A DNA stretch of 64,000 nt from Rotaria socialis (taxonomy: Eukaryota; Rotifera; Eurotatoria; Philodinida; Philodinidae), in NCBI GenBank assembly GCA_905331475.1, contig CAJNYU010000847.1, positions 1 through 64,000 on the forward strand, given 5' to 3'. Every line of letters starts with the position of its first letter. Position 1 is the first letter of the stretch. The position numbers were made by a program, and so were the translations under genes. Below, one piece after another: positions 21,977-35,600 of this stretch. The notes under the pieces were generated by a model. That model made no database searches. It was not told where the DNA came from and was given only the letters and a program-made list of their open reading frames with translations.

Positions 21977-24900
21977 ATGGCCACTGCTCAACCTTTGTAT
22001 GTATTTTTGTTTTTGTTTTAGTTTCTTATATTTTTAATCTTTTCTATTTTTAGATACGATTATTCAGCTTATGATTATTCCTACGAAGCAGGTGCAGCAA
22101 CTGCTTCTTATGCATCTTATCCAGGCTATGAATCAAGTGCATCATACGCAACACCAGGTGCGTATGATGGTTATGCAGCGTCCGGTGGATATCCCCCAGG
22201 TGAACTAATCAAACATGTTTCTTTAACTTATCAGTTCTTGTTTTTCTTCAGGTACTGCAACAGGGCCATCTTATAGTACTGTTGATCCATATTCAGGTTA
22301 TGCAACTACAGGCTATGGCTATCCAACTACGGCTACTAGTGTTGGAGGTCCACCACCAACTTCTAGTCAACCTGGATATCCATCATCAAATAGTAGTTAT
22401 CCATATGAATCAAGACGTACGCCACCACCATCATCATCATCTGCTGCGTCTGCAATTCATTATGCTGGTTATGATTACTCGTCTGCAATGAGTGGTATAT
22501 ATTAGAAAACTTCGAAAATATATTGTATCTTTATTTTTCAACTAGGTTCATATGCACCAACGCCTTCATCAGCGACCACTTATTCTCCCTACAAAACCAT
22601 TTCAACAAGCCATAGATCAACGCCCCAAAATGATTATGCAACATATGCTATATCAGCTCCACCATCACATGGAGCTTATAGTGTTCAATCAGGTAGTCAA
22701 GCTGCAGGAACAATGGGCTCAACACATGGCTATGCAACAGCTACCGCAGATATGGTTGCACGTCAATCGGATTACTATCATTCAAGTCAAGTGCCACCTG
22801 CAATGCATTATATTCGTCACCAACCTCAACGAATGCCATATCGGTAAGTGAATATGTATTTCTTGTAAAAGTTTTTGTTTCCATTATTCTCTTCTATCTT
22901 TTTGACCTTATGTATTTCTGTTCAAAGTTTTTCGTTTGTGTTTTAATTAATGTTTTGAAAAAGAAAACCTTATCAATAGTGAAGTACAGTTCAATGTGTT
23001 GATTGTATTTTATTCTTGATGTAATATGTTTCTTTTTTATCGATCAATTTTTCTGCTTTCTAGGAATTCAAAAGAAAAAAGGAGAGAAGAATTAAACAAT
23101 CAAAAAATTTTATTTGAACTCTATAATATTATTTTTAGGAGGATTTCTAAGAGAAATTTTGTTATACTATTTTTGTATAAAAAAAAACGTATTTTCTGTC
23201 TGTTTTTTCTTTTGTTTTTGTTCTTTGACAAATTAATTTGACGACAAATGTTGATCTTGTTTGTTTGAATCTATTCTTGCTTATTCCAGTTTGCCACCAC
23301 GAGGGGGCTATCAACGTGAACTTGATGGTAAGTTAAAATCTTTATCTTGTTTCGCTAACCAGTTTTTGTTTGATATTATGCATTCATGAGCAAACGAGAA
23401 AGAGTTTTGAAAAAAAAATACTGTACAAAGTATAAAACTGTTCTACAGATGTATGTTCGTGCGCATGTGTTACCGCTCAATACGTGCATACTTTTTATCT
23501 TTTCGATATTTTGTCCTTCTCGATCTATACTGTTGAGAATTTTGTTGTCGTTAGTTCGTTTTTATTTCTGTTTTTGTTTTCTTTTTGAGTTCTTCAACTG
23601 CATTTATTTTGATCATGTTTAAAAAAATATATATATATATATATTCTGTATAGAACCTGGCGATGAAAATGATCTTCTACGACATGTTATTTACGTCACT
23701 GGCTTACCCAAAGAAATTCAAAATGAAACCTTAGCCGAAGTGTTTGGCTCAGCATGTGGACTAATTGCACCGGTATAAAGAAGTGTTTGTACATAGAAAA
23801 AAATAAAGATTGAAAATTTAATTTTAGGTTGATGTACGTTCACCAAAACCAAAAATTTGGGTCTATAAAGATCGACAAACACGTGAAGGAAAAGGAGAAG
23901 CTACAATAACATTTATTAATCCTGAATCATGTCAAGTAGCTGTTAATTATTTCGATGGTAATTTTTCACATCACCTTATGTGAAACAAAATCTAAAAGAG
24001 ATACTGAATTAAAGGAGTAAACGTTTAGAATTATTTTATGCTTGAAATTTTTTTCAAACTTAAACTTTCACTCAAAGTTCAATCGCTTATATCTCAATGA
24101 TTAGCTGATATTTCAAAAAAATTAAAATTACATTCTATTGCTCGAACTACGATTTAGATTCGTCTTGTTTCTCTTTCAGCTTTAGTTTGAGACCTCTAGA
24201 TTACTCCCATTGAATGTAATTTATGAATATTTGTTAGTTGAAATGTGCATAATTAGCAAGAATAGTTACATTTTGTTTCCGTTAGTGAATTATGCTAAAA
24301 TTATTTCTCTTTGTTCTTTTTATCTGTAGGAAAAGAATTGTTTGGTCGACAAATTCGTGTTGCATTATGTCCCAGACGTTTGTATAGTATGCAGAAACAA
24401 AATACACCCTTCAATCCTGCTGCACCACCAATGAATACAACTACATCTATGTTGTCAATGATTAAATCAACATCGAATAATAATAATAACAATGAAGTTA
24501 CGTCAATACCTTCGACATCATCTGTATCGACGATAATAACTACGGGTACTTCACCATCGCCAATTATATCGACAACAACTGCTTCATCAAATTTTGTAAC
24601 AGCCGCTAATCCCATAACAACCATTTCATCTTCAACACTTGGATTACCGCGTCAAATGAATCATTCATTATTCAAATTTAGACAAACACCAGAACAACAG
24701 CGTGGCATTTTACCAACACCACCTAATTCTTTGTAAGTCATAAGATCATGTAAAATGTATCCAATTAATTATTTATTTATTTTGTTTTATTACAGTGTAG
24801 CACCAGTAATGAGCAATGCATTTCAACGTGATGGTGTTCGAAAGGAATTACCACGAGTTGCTTTGAATAGGTATGTTGTATAAAAAGGATACATGCATTT

Positions 24901-24987
24901 CTATATTTGATTTTGTTAATCGATAATTTCATATTTTTTAGAGGAAACGCTGCTTATCCTGCCGGTGTTCGTCCGAAACCTTATTAA
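21977..24987 (+). CDS. FET-like RNA-binding protein (FUS/EWS/TAF15 relative, no zinc finger)
   Basis: Ten exons join in frame to 505 codons: 21977-21996, 22054-22199, 22252-22494, 22546-22843, 23290-23327, 23654-23772, 23828-23957, 24330-24732, 24796-24870, 24942-24987. Residues 1 to about 235 are a Tyr/Ser/Gly/Pro/Ala-rich low-complexity region (YDYSAYDYSYEAGAATASYA, repeated GYA, SYP and GYP units) like the prion-like part of FET proteins. One PPRGGY motif precedes a single RRM: VIYVTGLPKEIQNETLAEVF, VDVRSPKPKIWVYKD and GEATITFINPESCQVAVNYF, ending GRQIRVALCPRR. The KPKIWVYKDRQT insertion matches the FUS RRM. The C-terminus is Ser/Thr/Pro-rich. The RanBP2 zinc finger and RGG blocks of FUS/EWS are absent. 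It is likely nuclear, acting in transcription-coupled RNA processing with condensate-forming potential. Confidence 0.8.
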
Positions 24988-26014
24988 TTTTTTTGTTTTA
25001 CAAATTATATCTTTTGTTTGTTTGTTGTGCATCCATTTCTGTGTATGTACCTTTCTTCATTTGTTTGTGAATATATTGAGAAAAAAAGAACAAACAGCAT
25101 AATGTTCGAATTTGAAACATGTAATGGCCATCTATGATTCATACTTGTATAAAAAAAGAATACTATCTTATTATTATTTTGTCAATGATTTATTGAAAAT
25201 TTCTCAAAATAATCGATAATCAATTCTTTTACAATAGAATTTTACGATATTGATTCTGTAGCAGATACTGACGATGTGAAGTAGTTTTAAGATATCATCT
25301 TTCCTGTAACAAATCATGTTTGAAAATTCCATCTAGTGATATCAGAAAAAATCTTGATAAGAAGTAGTTTTAACAATACTTCTAGTAGATAATATCAAAT
25401 ATTTTATAAACATGCATGACACGAATGTTTTCTTTTTCGTTTCATTTGAAATTTCTTGGCAAAAACAAAAATTCTGCAAGTATTCCAAAAGTCCAATCCC
25501 AACCACGCCTCCTCTCTGTATCGCATTACACCTAGGTCTATGCTTGCTAAGTTAATCACTCATTTGAAAGATATATCTAGATGGCATATATATATATATA
25601 TATTGGCATTGTTTTTTTTACTGATTGCTACATTTAATAGTGAGAAAAATTTGTAGAAACGAGTAATCACTGCATTTTATTCAAGTGATCAGATTACCGA
25701 TCTTATTTTTCAATTATTTCAATTCTCCGAATTCATTTGATTTTCAATCTAATTCCATGCAGGCTTGTACTTTAGGTTTTAAATCAAGAGTTATAAAATA
25801 ATTAAAAAAGGATTTACATATACACATTCGTCTTCTATCATCAGAAATCAAGCGAAAATTTAATGAATAGCGTTATTCTAGAGTCTTATGTTTTTATAGT
25901 GTCTGATCTGTTTAGTTCATCACGTGTATCATACCGATTAAAGCGAATGCTCTTCAAAGCTTTAAATAAATACCTTGTGTAAAAACAAAAACTCGCTTAT
26001 TATCAACATCAACA
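24988..26014. other. Intergenic, no gene seen
   Basis: 3' region of the FET-like gene and promoter side of the lipase. It contains a short (TA)n run near 25588-25602 and no supported ORF. Confidence 0.6.
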
Positions 26015-28075
26015 ATGATGTTAGGTTCCGTTATTATCGCTCTCCTATGCTTTGCTACAATTTCTGCTCAAGATAATGATGAGCATCTTCTTGGTGAGCT
26101 CGTCGTTTGTTAGTTTCAATTACATGAGAATCATTTGAAATGCATTTTTATAGTTCGAAACATGCGAGCATCTGAAAATTGCTATGGTGAATATGGATGT
26201 TTTACAACAGCAGCACCATTCGGTAAAAAAATATTTCTATTTATTGTAAAATTTAATCAACCTATATTTTCCAATAGGTGGTACACTTCAACGGCCATTT
26301 TTTATGTTACCTGATCGAGTATGATTTTATATTTGATTGCTTTGTAGTTACTATTGTGATTTTCCATTAGCCCGGTGTCATTGGAACCACCTTCTTTCTG
26401 TATACAAGAGAAACACGCAAAACTCGTACTGAAATCGGTCGTTACACAACTCTTGGGACATGGAACGCAACGAAACCAACAAAAATCTTTATTCACGGCT
26501 TTCTAGACGGTAGTAATAGACCATGGTGGGTCGATATGAAAAATGCTATACTTGCAGCTGTTAGTATTAAATTTTGAGAATATGATGTATAGAGTATATC
26601 GATATCTATAAAAATTTAGGAAGATGTTAATGTTATTATGACTGATTGGTCAAAAGGTAATGGATTTCCATATGAAAAAGCATCAACAAATACTCAAGTG
26701 GTTGGTGCTGAAATTGCATTACTCGTCAAATATATGATTGAAGAACATGGTGCTAAAGCTGCCGATTTTCATATAATTGGCCATTCACTGGGTGGTCAAA
26801 CAGCAGGATACGCTGGTGAAAGAATCCCTGGTTTAGGGAGAATTACAGGTAAATTTTGAGTACGAAAAATCAAGCATGTCAGACATAAAAATTTATTTTC
26901 TTTAAAAGGTTTGGATCCTGCTGGCCCTTATTTTGAAAAAACAGGTCCAAAAGTTCGTCTTGATTCAACTGATGCCTTATTTGTCGATGTTATACATACG
27001 GATGGTAGCCATAATCTTCTTCTTGGACTTGGTATAGTTATTTTTATTGAAACTTCGTATTTATTTTTATTAACTGTTATTTTTCTTCTAAAGGTAGTCT
27101 TGAACGAATGGGTCATGTTGACTTTTTCCCCAACGGTGGTCTCAATCAACCTAGTTGCCCTAAAACATCTGGCAAAATAATAAATCTTATTCTTCAACTT
27201 GGTCAAATGGATGTTCAAGGTAATAGAAAAGTGAACAATAATTATCTTTTCATCATTTTGACTTCATCAATAGGTTTTATCGAAACATCCCTATGTAGCC
27301 ATTTCTCTGCCGTTTCTTTCTTTACGGACACAATTCGTAATCAATGTCCTTATGTCGGTTATTCATGTCCTAATTATGAAGCTTTTAATAGTGGTAAATG
27401 TTCACTTGCATGTGATGGAAATGAACATCAATGTAATCGTATGGGCTATTGGACATCTCCAACTGATGGAAAAGGAGATCTTTATTTAAAAACTCAAGAT
27501 GCTAATGCTTTTCCATTTTGCAGTCAGTTGAATTACATAATTACATATTCAAATTTCATTTCTGTGTTGTTGCTTTTTTTGCTATTTTAAGTATATCATT
27601 ATCAAGTTACACTTCAATCAGGATCTGATTATGTTCAAACACGTGGTAAAGTTACTGTTACACTTATTGGTACACTTGAAACCGTTAATGTTGTTTTTGA
27701 TGAGTAGGCTAATTTTTTCATATGTATATATTTAAAATTTATATTTTTGTGATTATAGTGATGAAACAACATTTAAACGTGATTCAGTACAAACACGTTT
27801 TATTCCATTAACAACAGATATTGGTGAAGTAACTGCTGTTGATATTCAATTTCAGAAAACAACCAATTGGATTTCATCAATCCTGTATTCGGCTTCATGG
27901 AAATTTACTAAAGCTACTGTCATGAATGCGGATCAACAACACAGGTATAGGATTGGTTTATATTTAATAATAAAATACTATATAGCTTTTTTTTTAATTT
28001 GATTTTAGTCGTATCTTCTGTTCGAATGAAGTTGACGTCGGATCTGGTTCCGCTGTTCGATTTTCATCTTGTTAA
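26015..28075 (+). CDS. Secreted pancreatic-type triacylglycerol lipase with PLAT domain
   Basis: The signal peptide is [19 protein letters not shown], then [20 protein letters not shown] as in pancreatic lipases. The alpha/beta-hydrolase domain shows [14 protein letters not shown] (oxyanion loop), the nucleophile elbow IGHSLGGQ, the acid in GLDPAGPYF, and the histidine in [16 protein letters not shown]. The lid-region fragment IHTDGSHNL and [15 protein letters not shown] are also typical. The C-terminal PLAT/LH2 domain starts [10 protein letters not shown] and ends [18 protein letters not shown]. About nine short introns interrupt it, with GT-AG ends. Exon 1 is 26015-26093. The ATG is preceded by another, two bases out of frame in effect only for spacing; MM is used. 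The expected role is digestion of dietary fat. I see no colipase-site evidence either way. Confidence 0.92.
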
Positions 28076-31000
28076 CAGTTTTCATTCTTACCAAAGTTCT
28101 GCTTTTTTTTTTAATGAACTTTTTCGTAGTCTGCTAACAAAACATCAAGAAGAGCTTATAATAAGTGAAAAAAATGTGCAGAAAATGAATAAAGCGTGTG
28201 AGTCCCCCAACAACTATAAGTCATTTCACATAGACAATTTTAGACCATTGAATTCAAGGCTTCAACTCGCCATCCAGAAGATTTCGAGTTCTCTCATTTT
28301 CTTTTATTAATTGATAGTGAATTCAATGAAACATCATGAAAACTGTTTTTTGGAATTTTTCAGTTGGCTGTCGTTTCTTTGAATGATTTGGTTTTCTCGA
28401 CTTGGTAGAGACATCTCTTGTCATTTGGACTAATGATCTAATCATAAAATTCAAAGAAGCAATTCTGCAGGTTATCATGAATAAGATTTACATTTTGACG
28501 ATCTATATTATTTATTCAGCAAGATACTCTTGAAAATTAACATGAAAAAGAAATACAGAGCAAAGTATTAGTGTTGATAAACATATGCGATGAATTTGAT
28601 GACCCATTTACAGTTCACTTAGTTACTTCCTATGAAAACTTGGAAGAGAACTTTTTTTCAAATATTTTTAGAACGTATAGTTGACAAATAAAATATTATG
28701 GTTTCTCCTTTCTTATCATAAGATTTTAGTTATGCGATTTCTTTCATCGAGCTTAACTTCATTTTGTGACTAGACTACAAGTATTTTACTCTTATTTATT
28801 CAAAATGTTTTTTTTTCTGATTCGACTGCTTGTGAAGAAAAGTTTACAATTATAATTTATTTCGTAGAAATGAACATCAATTGAATGAAAAACTAATTAT
28901 TTTGAACAGTACAAGATAATTAAGCCTTATTATTTGTGCCGCATATAATTGATCCATAGTTTCTTTTCGATCCAATGAAGTTACTCGACAATTCTCTGAC
29001 ATTTAAACAAGCTAAACTAGCATGCTTGTAACATCAACTATAGTTAACAAATCCGTTCATTGGAATTGCCTACAACGAAAAACAGTTGTTAAGTGGTTCA
29101 ATTCATGTCAGTTAGACTGATTTATCAACTTCCCACTGAGTTCTCACGAGCTGCCGAACGAAACATGCCACACGTCTTTCTGTGTGATGCAATTATTAGT
29201 GCAAAAATGTAAATGAATATGAGAATCAAACGTATGATAATCATCGTGTTCGTTTTATTGGACTAGTTCTAAGTTGTGGCACCTATCGATGCTTTTTTTT
29301 GAAAATCAACCTATTCATTTATAATAAAATAAAAACAGTTGATATGCATGAAAATCATACTGTCATTGCAAACGGTAAAATGACTAGTAAATATTAAAAA
29401 CAATTAAGAGAAAATTTGTAGCCAAAGCAGACAAATATATATATGATCTTTTAACACAAACGATTATCAACGTGACGATAAGACGGTGAACAAAGGAAAA
29501 AAAGCTTTTATTTTTAACTCATTATGATCTAGCTTCCCTAATTGCTTCTGTTTGATCTTCCACAATAGAATGAATATTTTTTTTTTAATTACATGCTCTT
29601 TAGAATGTAAACTTCTCGAACGTGCGTCCTAGTCGACGGCTGCCCAAGTAAGTAAATGTTATAGTACAAATGTCAGTCCTGCCATTTACTGATTTCTGAT
29701 CAAAAAAGTGAGTCAGTAATAGGCATGATTACTGTTAACCCTATTTGTCTAATACATTCAAGTTCAATTGGTAGAATGTAATGCAAAAATATCTAACTCT
29801 ATCATAACATCGAGCTTCTTAGGACGATTTAATAGTATTGAAAATTTTGTCAAATAAAAGATTAGAAATTTATTATTTCGACTTTTGATTGATCATCATC
29901 AATAAATCGATTATAGACTTTGGATTTTTAATGGTTCATTCTCACTACTAAACAAACAATTCCTATCAAATGAACGATTTATTAAACTATAGTAACTATC
30001 TGAGATTTCCTATTAAAACATCAAGTAATGAAATTGTGATCGTTAGTAACTGAAGTGCTTTTATTTTTGGAAAATATAGTCTAATGAATAAGTCAGTGAT
30101 TGATCAAAATGTTATGTGAATAATTTTATTTGTTATTATTTGTTTTCAGGATAGTAGCTATGAACATGTTATTGTTGTCATTTTCTTTTGTACTCCATCT
30201 TAAGTTAGTCTATATCTATGAGAAAATGCACTTAAAAATAATTTATCTACAGAACGATCGAATTTCTCCTTAAATAAAAATAAATTTTTTCAGCCCATTC
30301 ATTCTAGTCTAAACGGCATAGCTGAATAGTCTGAATTAAAGGCTGTTATCATGAAACCGGTATAACTTTCCGAATAAAATAGCGATTATAAATATTCAGT
30401 CAAAGTTTAGTGTCCATTATTTTAGATTTTTGCAAACTACATCAGATTCTTTTCTTATAGTTCTCTATTGACTGGAAACGATTTTGAATGATATTAATGT
30501 CAAGACTTAGAATGTTTTAAAGAATTCAACAATATTTCGAAGTCTTCTTCTTCTTCACAACAAACTATAAACCCATAGCAACGTTTATCAACAAAATCGG
30601 AATATGAAGAAGAGATCAATAATCAACAAAAAGTTAATCAAACCCTAGAAAAAAAATTGTGTTAGCAATGCAAGGAAATTAATAAAAAGATTCATTTATC
30701 TGAAGAGTAATTCTCCTGAAGTTAACACTACAAGCTGTGAAATTGTTTACCTTAGGTATTTTTGTAACTAGTATAATGAGACTAATGAATGAATACGAAT
30801 TTTACATTTGACTCCAGGCATGCCAATTAACAAATATCTTCATATGAGAGCGCTCAGTAATCTCTAAACGTACAAAATATACTTATTCATATCAAGATAA
30901 AATTAAAATATTCTTGAATAATATTGTATCAGCCATTGAATCCAAAGCAATCATTGTTAGTCTTGACTTTGTTAGACAGTAGTTGTTGAATAAATTTCCA

Positions 31001-32683
31001 CTAGTATTTACATTTTTTCAACTCCACGTATCTTCGATTCATAACTATTTACATTTACATGCTATGTGCATCACTCATGTACATGATCAATCTATTTGTT
31101 GATTTCTTACCTCATTATATACATTCAGCTGTTGACGTAATTTCATCAATAAACCGGAAAATGGTTATATAAATGGAATCTAATTAGTTTGACATTGCTA
31201 CCACAATTATGAATGAATTTTATCTCTGATTGATCGTTATATTTGTACATGTCGTCTCACATTACCAATGCATTATATTTGTCCATTCAAAGTGGGAGCT
31301 GTATTAATTGGCCTTACAGCTACTGGTAGCAGTCTCATTTCACTCTACTGACCACTTTTGAATGATATATCATCTTCAATTTAGGATGTAACTCTATATA
31401 TTTACTATCAAATAGTACATTATATATTGTTATTCAGGATCTCACATCATCATTTGTTATTTGCTCGGTCCACTGATCGAAATATCCAGAAAACATGTCA
31501 GAAGGTGATAAATCGATTATTTTGTTTGCTTGCCTTAAAAATATATATATGTGATATGTTAAGGTCGAAATAAAAAGTAAAATCTAAAAATTAGTCTCAT
31601 CATCAATTTATTAGTATGATTTTTGTTCAAGTTAATATGATTTGTTTCTTTATTTTAGTGTATTTTTTTTTGTCTATCAGCATTAGCATCTAGGTTATTT
31701 TGTGAAATATTGATCAGAGGTTTATTAAACTTGATTAAAAGATTTTTGTAGAACAACAGTATCATACAAGACATATGTGATATTCACTAAATATCATTCG
31801 CTGAAGTACAGCTATGTGCTGAGTGCACAATTTTTACGCAGCGTGCTAGATCTAATCAAGCGTATCTATCTGCTTGTCATTCGCCCTATCACTCATATTG
31901 TTCGGGTCATTTGTTGTTGTTCATCGAAGTGTTTATTCATTTTTCTTTTCACTAAGATCATAGCATAAATGTGGGAAAAATTCTAATGATATACTGGATA
32001 TAATCGCTATAGCCTTCAAAGATATGTTAGCTTTCAATGAGCAACTGTTTATTATGTAACAACTAAAGTTGATGAATGGAACTAGTTTACATATTGCATT
32101 CTTTCTTTATGATTACTAATAATCACATCCAATATTCTATTGATATTAGTAAAAATTTTATATTTAGCGGAAACTATTTATATTTATAACTGAATGAGAA
32201 AGAAATATAAACAGTTGCAACAGACACAATTGAACATTCATGATTATTGATTTCTTCTATGCGTTAACGTCTAGAGCTTTTCGACGTTTATATTACAAGA
32301 GAAGAGGGGAGAGGTCATCTTTCGATGAAGAATCGAATCTAGTATAGTATATTATACTATACTATATAAACTTGCTTGCATTCGTTGGTAAGTGACATCT
32401 ATCTTGAATCAATCAATAGAATAAAATTCATAAATTTAACTATTGAAATATAGTAGAAATACTTTGTAAAAATAAATGCATAAAAATAAAAATGAACATA
32501 GAGATCTGCGTGGTGACGAATTAAAATTGGTCAAATTTGTTCTGTTCTTTTTTCTTCTTTCTTTCTCTATGACTGATTTTGTTTACTTTCTTTGTCATCG
32601 ATAAACTTCATTCTCGTTCTATCGTTCGTGGTTAATATGATCCCATTATTTTGGTGATCGATAAAAGGATGAAGATTTGAACA
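28076..32683. other. Gene desert of about 4.6 kb
   Basis: AT-rich on both strands with only short open frames (for example 31777-31968 on plus) that show no domain. A 25-base palindrome sits at 32340-32364. I see no tRNA cloverleaf and no long repeat. The right end should hold the DLG promoter and possibly far-upstream non-coding exons. Confidence 0.6.
32340..32364. repeat. Perfect 25-base palindrome 320 bp upstream of DLG
   Basis: TAGTATAGTATA, one T, then TATACTATACTA: 12-base arms with a single central base. It could extrude as a hairpin or act as a dimeric protein site. The arms are themselves repeats of TAGTA, so slippage may have built it. Confidence 0.6.
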
Positions 32684-35600
32684 ATGTCATCAGTAGAACA
32701 ACATACAAAACTTACTATGAATAATATTAATGGTTTTTCCCATTAAGGAGAAGCAACAAAAAAAATATTTTCGTCTATTATTGATCAATCATGGAATTTT
32801 TCATCTTCAACATTCCATGTTGATCATATTCATCCAGGCATTTCCCTGAGGATCCTCTCTATGCACATATTTTCTGTTTTTTTTCTTGGATATTTGACAA
32901 TTGCTTCAAGCTTTCTTTTTTCTCATGATAATAAATTTTTTTTCAACCTAGATGAAAATTATATGATTGTTAACATGCCTGTTCGGAAACAAGGTAAATT
33001 AAAAAATAAAACAAAAAATAAATAAAAACAAAAGGTATTTTTTTTTTCTATTAGACGCTTACCGAGCCTTAGAATTGCTCGAAGAATATTACAATCGTCT
33101 TGATTCCCCAGAAGATAAACCTTTAAAAAATGCCATAGATAGGTAAAGAAATTGTTTTTTTTCAATTAAATATGAAGTTGTAACAATGATTTTTATTCTT
33201 TTTTTTTCAGAGTTATCAAAGTTTTTAAAAGCCGACTTTTTCAAGCATTACTTGGTAAATAATACACTAAAATTGATTAGCTCAATGACAAGCAATCTAA
33301 TATTTAATATGTATTTATTTTTTAAATTAAATAGATATTCAAGAATTCTATGAATCAATATTACTTGATGAACAACGTGATCGTTCAGCTAAAATGGATG
33401 CCACACTAAATCTAGCTGATGAATGGGAAAAACAACCCATGCTGAATCGAAATATTCGAGTAAATTGTTCTTTATCACAACAGACTAATATTGAAGTCGA
33501 ACTTTTTGCATCTGTTATTCGACGAAGATCATTATAATTAAGATCTAACGCTATTCGACATAGTCGAAACTCGAATGAAATCGACTGCTTACTGATATTT
33601 ATGTGACTTACTTAAAAAAAAGACTGACAATTATATATGACATAGAATGATAGCCCTAAGTTTAGTTTCATCAATACTCGAGATACTAATTACATACCAT
33701 GCCTACTTTTTGTCTCGTAGCTATTCGTTATTATAAAGAGAATATTTCTTGTCGAAAACTAGGCTAGTTTTTAGATCAACCAATCTTTTAATTCCGCAGG
33801 AAAAAAAAACATTAGCGTCTCTTTCGTAGATTCCATCAAAATATTAAACAAAACTAAACGACAGTAAGCAATACTTGAGATCTTTTTGCGATCCATTCAA
33901 TCATTTGTCCATGAAAGAGATTAATCAAATTTAGTGCTGGTTGCGCAAGTAGCATAAGAAAAAAAGCTGGATGTATAGTAAAAAAGATTCAGTAGAGATA
34001 AGAGGAAACATATTTTGTAGAATTGCACTAGCCGAATATACGAATAGAATTTATTGACTATCAGTAAACACATACATTGAGACAAATATTGTAGAGTAGA
34101 CTAATTATACGAATATCCTCTATTACAGGTCGATTGATTCAGTTATTTTATTTCAGAGATCGTATACAGAAATCTAGATGCCTGGGATATAGTCAACAGT
34201 AGAATTACCTTTTCTATTTTGTCTGCATCAAAAGAGAAAAGCAATGTGAATCGTGTAACTATTGTAACACAAAGATGTGCCAATTAAATGAAAATTATTA
34301 CGATATAAGCTCAATTTGAAAATGTCTCATTTGTGTTTGTTTAATTTAGAATGGTACACCAGCAATCGAATCACCAATAATAGCATCAGTAGGAACTAAT
34401 AATACAACAATGCCTCGGCCAACCACTATCAAAGAAAATAGTAAGCATCAAGTAACACCAACAGCTTTCTCCCAAGTAGCTGATGTACAAGATGGACTTC
34501 AAAATAATCGTCTGAATACATCAGGGTTGAATTCACCGATTGACATGACACAGTTCAATTATGATGATCATTGGCAAGAAATCGAAATTGATCTTGACCG
34601 AGTAAAAATAAATTGCTAGAATAAAATTTAAAAAAAAAGAAACGTACTTTTCTTCTTTTATTTAAGCCACCTGGCGTTGGTCTTGGATTTTCAATTGCAG
34701 GTGGAACTGATACACCTTGTATTAGTGATTCACCAGCTGTTGTTGTTACACGTATAACCGAAGGTGGCCTTGCTGATCGTGATCAACGATTGAAGTAAAA
34801 TAAACCATTTGAAAATCAAAAATAAACTTTTGCGCGTTTTTTTTCTCTCGCTTAGACTTCATGACATCATTTTACGTGTTAATATCGTCGATTTTACTCA
34901 TATTGAACATCAAGCAGCTGTTGATGGACTTAAAGCAGCTGGTAATCATGTCACATTAGTAAGTTTATTAGTTTTGTTTGAAGTATCATAGTAACAGATG
35001 GCTTGCTATTTTTTTAGTTGATTCGGCGATTAGCGCCACCTATTATGGAAGAAATCCAATTAAATAAGCCACCAAATGCACATTTAGGCTTTTCAATTGC
35101 TGGTGGCATCAGTCACGAACATGTCAAAGGGTTTGATCTTCATTTATTTATTTTGGCAAAAAACTGGAATTTTTTTTGTTTTTCTGTAGGGATTATGGAA
35201 TATTTATCACCAATATTATCCCAGGTGGAATCGCTGATAAAAATGGCCGATTAAAAGTTGGCGACCGTCTTATGCATGTGCAATCATTGGTAAGATGGTT
35301 ATATCTAGAAATTGTAATTGAAAATCAAAACATTTTTCTTGATAGAAAAATGGGTATGATTTACAATTTGTCGAACATAAACATGCTGTTGAATCAATAC
35401 GACGTGCATGTGATGAAAGTCAAACAATAACTCTATTAGTCGGTCATCCAACTGATTTTCCAGGAATAGTAGATGTACCAATACAAACTACAAATGGGCA
35501 TCGTTCACCGATACAAAATGATGAACCAGGAGAGCCCCCATTGTAAGTTTGATTTATATATCAATATTCAAATTTGATGAGAAAAATCATTTTTAGGGAA

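Noticed and set aside
22282-22851. His/Gln/Leu-rich open frames at 22282-22491 and 22552-22851
   Set aside because: Out-of-frame readings of the repetitive low-complexity exons of the FET-like gene.
28076-32683. Hidden gene, tRNA or CRISPR-like array in the desert
   Set aside because: No long frame, no cloverleaf with A and B boxes, and no regularly spaced repeats found by eye.
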